Origin: an uncultured Bacilli bacterium
GTDB lineage: Bacteria; Bacillota_I; Bacilli_A; RF39; UBA660
Length of the DNA: 64,000 nucleotides
Reading direction: 5' to 3'
NCBI GenBank assembly: GCA_934130165.1
Contig: CAKOXO010000001.1
Span: 124,001-188,000, forward strand
The notes beneath the pieces are model-generated. The model saw nothing but the letters and a program-made list of their open reading frames with translations. It was not told the origin of the DNA and ran no database searches. Made by a program: the position numbers and the translations under genes. This document shows, in pieces, positions 61,467 through 64,000 of this stretch; position 1 is the stretch's first letter, and every line of letters begins with the position of its first letter.

Positions 61467-62000
61467 ATGAAAAAAATCTATTTAGTTTTGCTAATATTAA
61501 CTGTAATGTTTGTAATAAGTAACAATAACAATAAAGATAAAAAAGTGATAATTCCAAAAGAATCAATTAGGTTTAGAGTTATTGCTAATAGTGATAGTAG
61601 TATTGATCAACAAAATAAAAAAATAGTAGCTAGTAATCTTGAAAAAGATGTAATGTCAGTATTAAAAGATACTAATAATTTGGAAGATGCTAGAAAGACA
61701 CTAAAAAATAATACAAATCATTTTAGAAGCAATATAGATAAAACTTTATTAAATAACAATATAAAAGAGGATTATACCATTAATTATGGTAATAATTATT
61801 TTCCTGAAAAAACCTATAGGGGAGTTAAATATGAAGCCGGTGAATATGAATCGCTAGTAGTAACTTTAGGAGAAGGAAATGGTGCTAACTTTTGGTGCGT
61901 TTTATTTCCTCCACTTTGTTTATTAGAAGGTGAAGAAACAACTAGCAATGATGTTCAATACTCTTCATTTATAAAAGAGGTAATAGATAAGTATTTTTGA
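61467..62000 (+). CDS. spoIIR: Stage II sporulation protein R
   Basis: SpoIIR is secreted from the forespore and triggers SpoIIGA to activate sigma-E in the mother cell. The 177-residue product has an N-terminal signal or anchor (IYLVLLILTVMFVISN), then the family motifs ESIRFRVIANSDSSIDQQNKK, YEAGEYESLVVTLGEGNGANFWCVLFPPLC read in two parts, near 30-50 and 125-150. It is the signature of SpoIIR. The ATG at 61467 follows AAAGGTGG; an ATG six codons earlier lies before this SD. Order prfA-prmC-spoIIR-mntP matches Bacillus. Confidence 0.95.
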   Translation: MKKIYLVLLILTVMFVISNNNNKDKKVIIPKESIRFRVIANSDSSIDQQNKKIVASNLEKDVMSVLKDTNNLEDARKTLKNNTNHFRSNIDKTLLNNNIKEDYTINYGNNYFPEKTYRGVKYEAGEYESLVVTLGEGNGANFWCVLFPPLCLLEGEETTSNDVQYSSFIKEVIDKYF

Positions 62001-62034
62001 TTGGTTAATATAATAAAATATAAAAGGTGATATA

Positions 62035-62574
62035 ATGTCTTTAATTTTATTATATTTTTTTATGGCAATAGGTTTGAGTATGGATGCTTTTTCTTTAGCG
62101 ATAGTTTATGGAACTAATGGAATAGAAAAGAAAAAAGCAATTATATTAAGTTTATTTGTAGGAATACTTCATTTTATAATGCCAAATGTTGGGAATATAT
62201 TAGGTAAACAATTTTTAAATGGTTTTATAGTCTATGGTAATATTATAACAGCATTAGTTTTCCTAGTATTAGCAATCCAAATGATTTTATCCTTTAAAGA
62301 ACAGGAAGAAGCAAAATCAATAGATAACTATCTAGAAATGTTTTTCTTTGCTATTGCAGTATCAATAGATAGCTTTACTGTTGGAATAGCTTTATCATTA
62401 GATAATCAAAATCTCCTTTTAGGAGGACTTATATTTTCAATTGTAAGTGCAACCTTTACTTTCTTAGGGTTACTATTAGGAAAATTATTAAATGATAAAA
62501 CTGGTTCAATTTCCAAATTAATTGGGATTATTATATTAATAATATTTACAATTAAATATTTATTTAATATATAA
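62035..62574 (+). CDS. mntP: Manganese efflux pump MntP
   Basis: MntP exports Mn(II). The 179-residue product has six membrane segments in two repeats, with AIGLSMDAFSLAIVYG (first-repeat acidic site) and AIAVSIDSFTVGIALSL (second repeat), plus LHFIMPNVGNILG. The acidic residues in the membrane match known MntP sites. AAGGTGAT precedes the ATG. It follows spoIIR as in Bacillus (there ywlD); no yybP-ykoY manganese riboswitch is seen before it. The ywlB and ywlC genes normally between are absent. Confidence 0.93.
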   Translation: MSLILLYFFMAIGLSMDAFSLAIVYGTNGIEKKKAIILSLFVGILHFIMPNVGNILGKQFLNGFIVYGNIITALVFLVLAIQMILSFKEQEEAKSIDNYLEMFFFAIAVSIDSFTVGIALSLDNQNLLLGGLIFSIVSATFTFLGLLLGKLLNDKTGSISKLIGIIILIIFTIKYLFNI

Positions 62575-62615
62575 TTTTTAAAAAGCAAAAAGTCACATTA
62601 TAATTTGTATATTTA

Positions 62616-62644
62616 TTGACTAAATACCTTAAATTATCTATAAT
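62616..62644 (+). promoter_or_regulatory. Promoter of murA
   Basis: TTGACT (62616-62621), 17 bases, TATAAT (62639-62644). The transcript would begin near 62651, giving a leader of about 80 bases. Confidence 0.85.
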
Positions 62645-62729
62645 TAATAGTATGATTAGAAGTCAAAGTGTAACTACTTTTTAAGATAATAATAAAATAA
62701 TATAGATTAAATAGATTTGAGGTATGAAA

Positions 62730-63983
62730 ATGAAAGTTTTAGAAATAAATGGAAATCAAGAATTATCTGGGACTATAAGAATAAGTGGTGCAAAAAATGC
62801 TAGTGTTGCATTAATACCAGCTGCAATTCTATCAGATGAAGAAACAACTATCTGTAATGTTCCAGAAATAACTGATACAGATGCTTTATGCGAAATATTA
62901 GATTTGTTAAATGCAGATGTTAAAAGAGCAAGTGAAAGTATTGTAATAGATCCAACTAATATAAAAAATATAGAAATAAATGAATTATGTTGCAAGAAAT
63001 TAAGAGCTTCATATTATTTTATGGGAGCATTACTAGGAAAATATAAAAAAGCGGAAATGTGCTTTCCAGGAGGTTGTTCTATAGGAAAAAGACCTATTAA
63101 TTTACACTTAAAAGGTTTTGAAGCTTTAGGTGCAACTGTCACAAATAAAGGCAATAAATATATTGTAGAGGCAGATGAATTAAGTGGTGCAAATATTTAT
63201 CTTGATTTTGCATCTGTTGGTGCTACAATTAATATTATGTTAGCAGCAACACGTGCAAAAGGAACTACAATAATAGATAATGCTGCAAAAGAACCTGAAA
63301 TTGTAAATATAGCCACATTTTTAAATAGTATGGGAGCAAAAATATCAGGAGCAGGAACATCAACTATAAAAATAGAAGGTGTTGATTACCTACATGGATG
63401 CTTCCACGAAGTTATTCCTGATAGAATTGAAGCAGGAACATATATGATTATTGGAGCATTGTGCGGTAATAAGCTTAAGATTGATAATATAATTCCAACC
63501 CATGTAGAAGCTTTAACATCAAAACTTCAAGAAGCAGGAGTAGAGGTTGAAATAGGTGCTGACTATGTAACAGTATCAAAACCAAAAGAGTATCTTCCTG
63601 TTAATATAAAAACAATGCCATATCCAGGATTTCCAACAGATTTACAACAACCATTTACAGTATTATTAACTCAATGCGATGGAAAAAGTAAAGTAGAAGA
63701 AACCATTTATGAAAATAGATTTATGCATATTGCATATTTAAATGATCTAGGAGCGGATATAACAGTTAAAAATCAAACAGCTACAGTATTTGGACCAACT
63801 AGTTTAGTTGGAACCAAAGTTGTTGCAACAGATTTACGTGCTGGAGCAGCTATGGTAGTAGCAGGATTGCTAGCAAAAGGTACAACAACAATAACTAATA
63901 TTGAACACATTTTAAGAGGTTATGAACAAATAGTAGAAAAATTAATAAGTGTAGGTGCTAAAATTGAGAATAAAGAAATATAA
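62730..63983 (+). CDS. murA: UDP-N-acetylglucosamine 1-carboxyvinyltransferase MurA
   Basis: First committed step of peptidoglycan synthesis: adds enolpyruvate from PEP to UDP-GlcNAc. The 417-residue product has the ISGAKNASVALIPAAIL start with the conserved Lys-Asn pair, FPGGCSIGKRPINLHL with the catalytic Cys near 115 (the fosfomycin target), and the C-terminal DLRAGAAMVVAGL and HILRGYEQIVEKL. The ATG at 62730 suits GAGGTATG; an ATG two codons earlier abuts the SD. It has its own promoter. Complete, ending 17 bases before the window edge. Confidence 0.98.
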   Translation: MKVLEINGNQELSGTIRISGAKNASVALIPAAILSDEETTICNVPEITDTDALCEILDLLNADVKRASESIVIDPTNIKNIEINELCCKKLRASYYFMGALLGKYKKAEMCFPGGCSIGKRPINLHLKGFEALGATVTNKGNKYIVEADELSGANIYLDFASVGATINIMLAATRAKGTTIIDNAAKEPEIVNIATFLNSMGAKISGAGTSTIKIEGVDYLHGCFHEVIPDRIEAGTYMIIGALCGNKLKIDNIIPTHVEALTSKLQEAGVEVEIGADYVTVSKPKEYLPVNIKTMPYPGFPTDLQQPFTVLLTQCDGKSKVEETIYENRFMHIAYLNDLGADITVKNQTATVFGPTSLVGTKVVATDLRAGAAMVVAGLLAKGTTTITNIEHILRGYEQIVEKLISVGAKIENKEI

Positions 63984-64000
63984 TATATAGACTTTATTCT

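Noticed and set aside
62001..62034. yybP-ykoY manganese riboswitch before mntP
   Set aside because: The gap to spoIIR is only 34 bases, too short for the element.
1..64000. tRNA genes, CRISPR arrays, insertion sequences and phage genes
   Set aside because: No cloverleaf sequences, regularly spaced repeats, transposase or integrase motifs were seen by eye. A tRNA or repeat search program could still find something I missed.

Overview
This 64 kb window is an AT-rich bacterial chromosome segment centred on the replication origin. The gene order around dnaA (rnpA-rpmH-oriC-dnaA-dnaN, recF-gyrB-gyrA, mnmE-mnmG-rsmG-noc-parA-parB, rpsF-ssb-rpsR, ywiB-argS-rpoE, prfA-prmC-spoIIR-mntP) matches the Bacillus-type arrangement. 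The window also carries sporulation genes (yabP, yabQ, spoVG, yabG, spoVT, bofA, spoIIR, yaaT/ricT) and a ComK homologue. This points to a spore-forming lineage of class Bacilli (Bacillota). The extreme AT bias, the reduced versions of several proteins and the many TasA-like and small membrane proteins suggest an uncultured, host-associated lineage (an RF39/ML615J-28 or Erysipelotrichales-like group). That placement is inference. No phage, IS element, CRISPR array or tRNA gene was seen.

Layout. Positions 1-30,929 are almost entirely minus strand, transcribed away from the origin. From left to right they hold: tilS (cut by the window edge), divIC, yabQ-yabP, spoVG, veg-yabG, rsmA; then a five-gene accessory cassette (3604-6948) with an ER-type (SipW-like) signal peptidase, two homologous TasA-like exported proteins and two unknown membrane proteins; then tatD, a small membrane protein, metG with its T-box leader, spoVT, an unknown charged protein, mfd-pth-rsmI-yabB-yaaT-holB-bofA, recR-ybaB-dnaX-tadA, the SRP RNA gene ffs, a cluster of two parS sites plus one Noc-binding palindrome, gyrA-gyrB-recF, comK, dnaN and dnaA.

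The origin is bipartite. One part is the dnaA-rpmH intergenic region, with several DnaA-box-like 9-mers including a tandem pair. The other is the dnaN-dnaA gap, with a perfect DnaA box and an AT-rich stretch.

From 31,246 to the right end genes run on the plus strand, again away from the origin. They are rpmH-rnpA-yidC-jag, mnmE-mnmG-rsmG, noc (with an unusual acidic linker), parA-parB-mscS-yyzM-abgT, ychF plus an uncharacterised zincin, rpsF-ssb-rpsR, a minimal gdpP-rplI-dnaB-M23 peptidase-walJ-rlmH-ung run, ywiB-argS, rpoE, prfA-zinc ribbon-prmC-spoIIR-mntP, and murA. The only exception is a minus-strand block, pta-lemA-pbp1A (52,761-56,405).

Together the genes cover replication initiation and elongation, chromosome segregation and nucleoid occlusion, translation and RNA modification, envelope synthesis and spore development. 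The main non-housekeeping items are the SipW/TasA-like cassette, the HESMH zincin beside ychF, comK inside the dnaN-recF cluster, and the linker-expanded Noc with its two perfect palindromic target sites.
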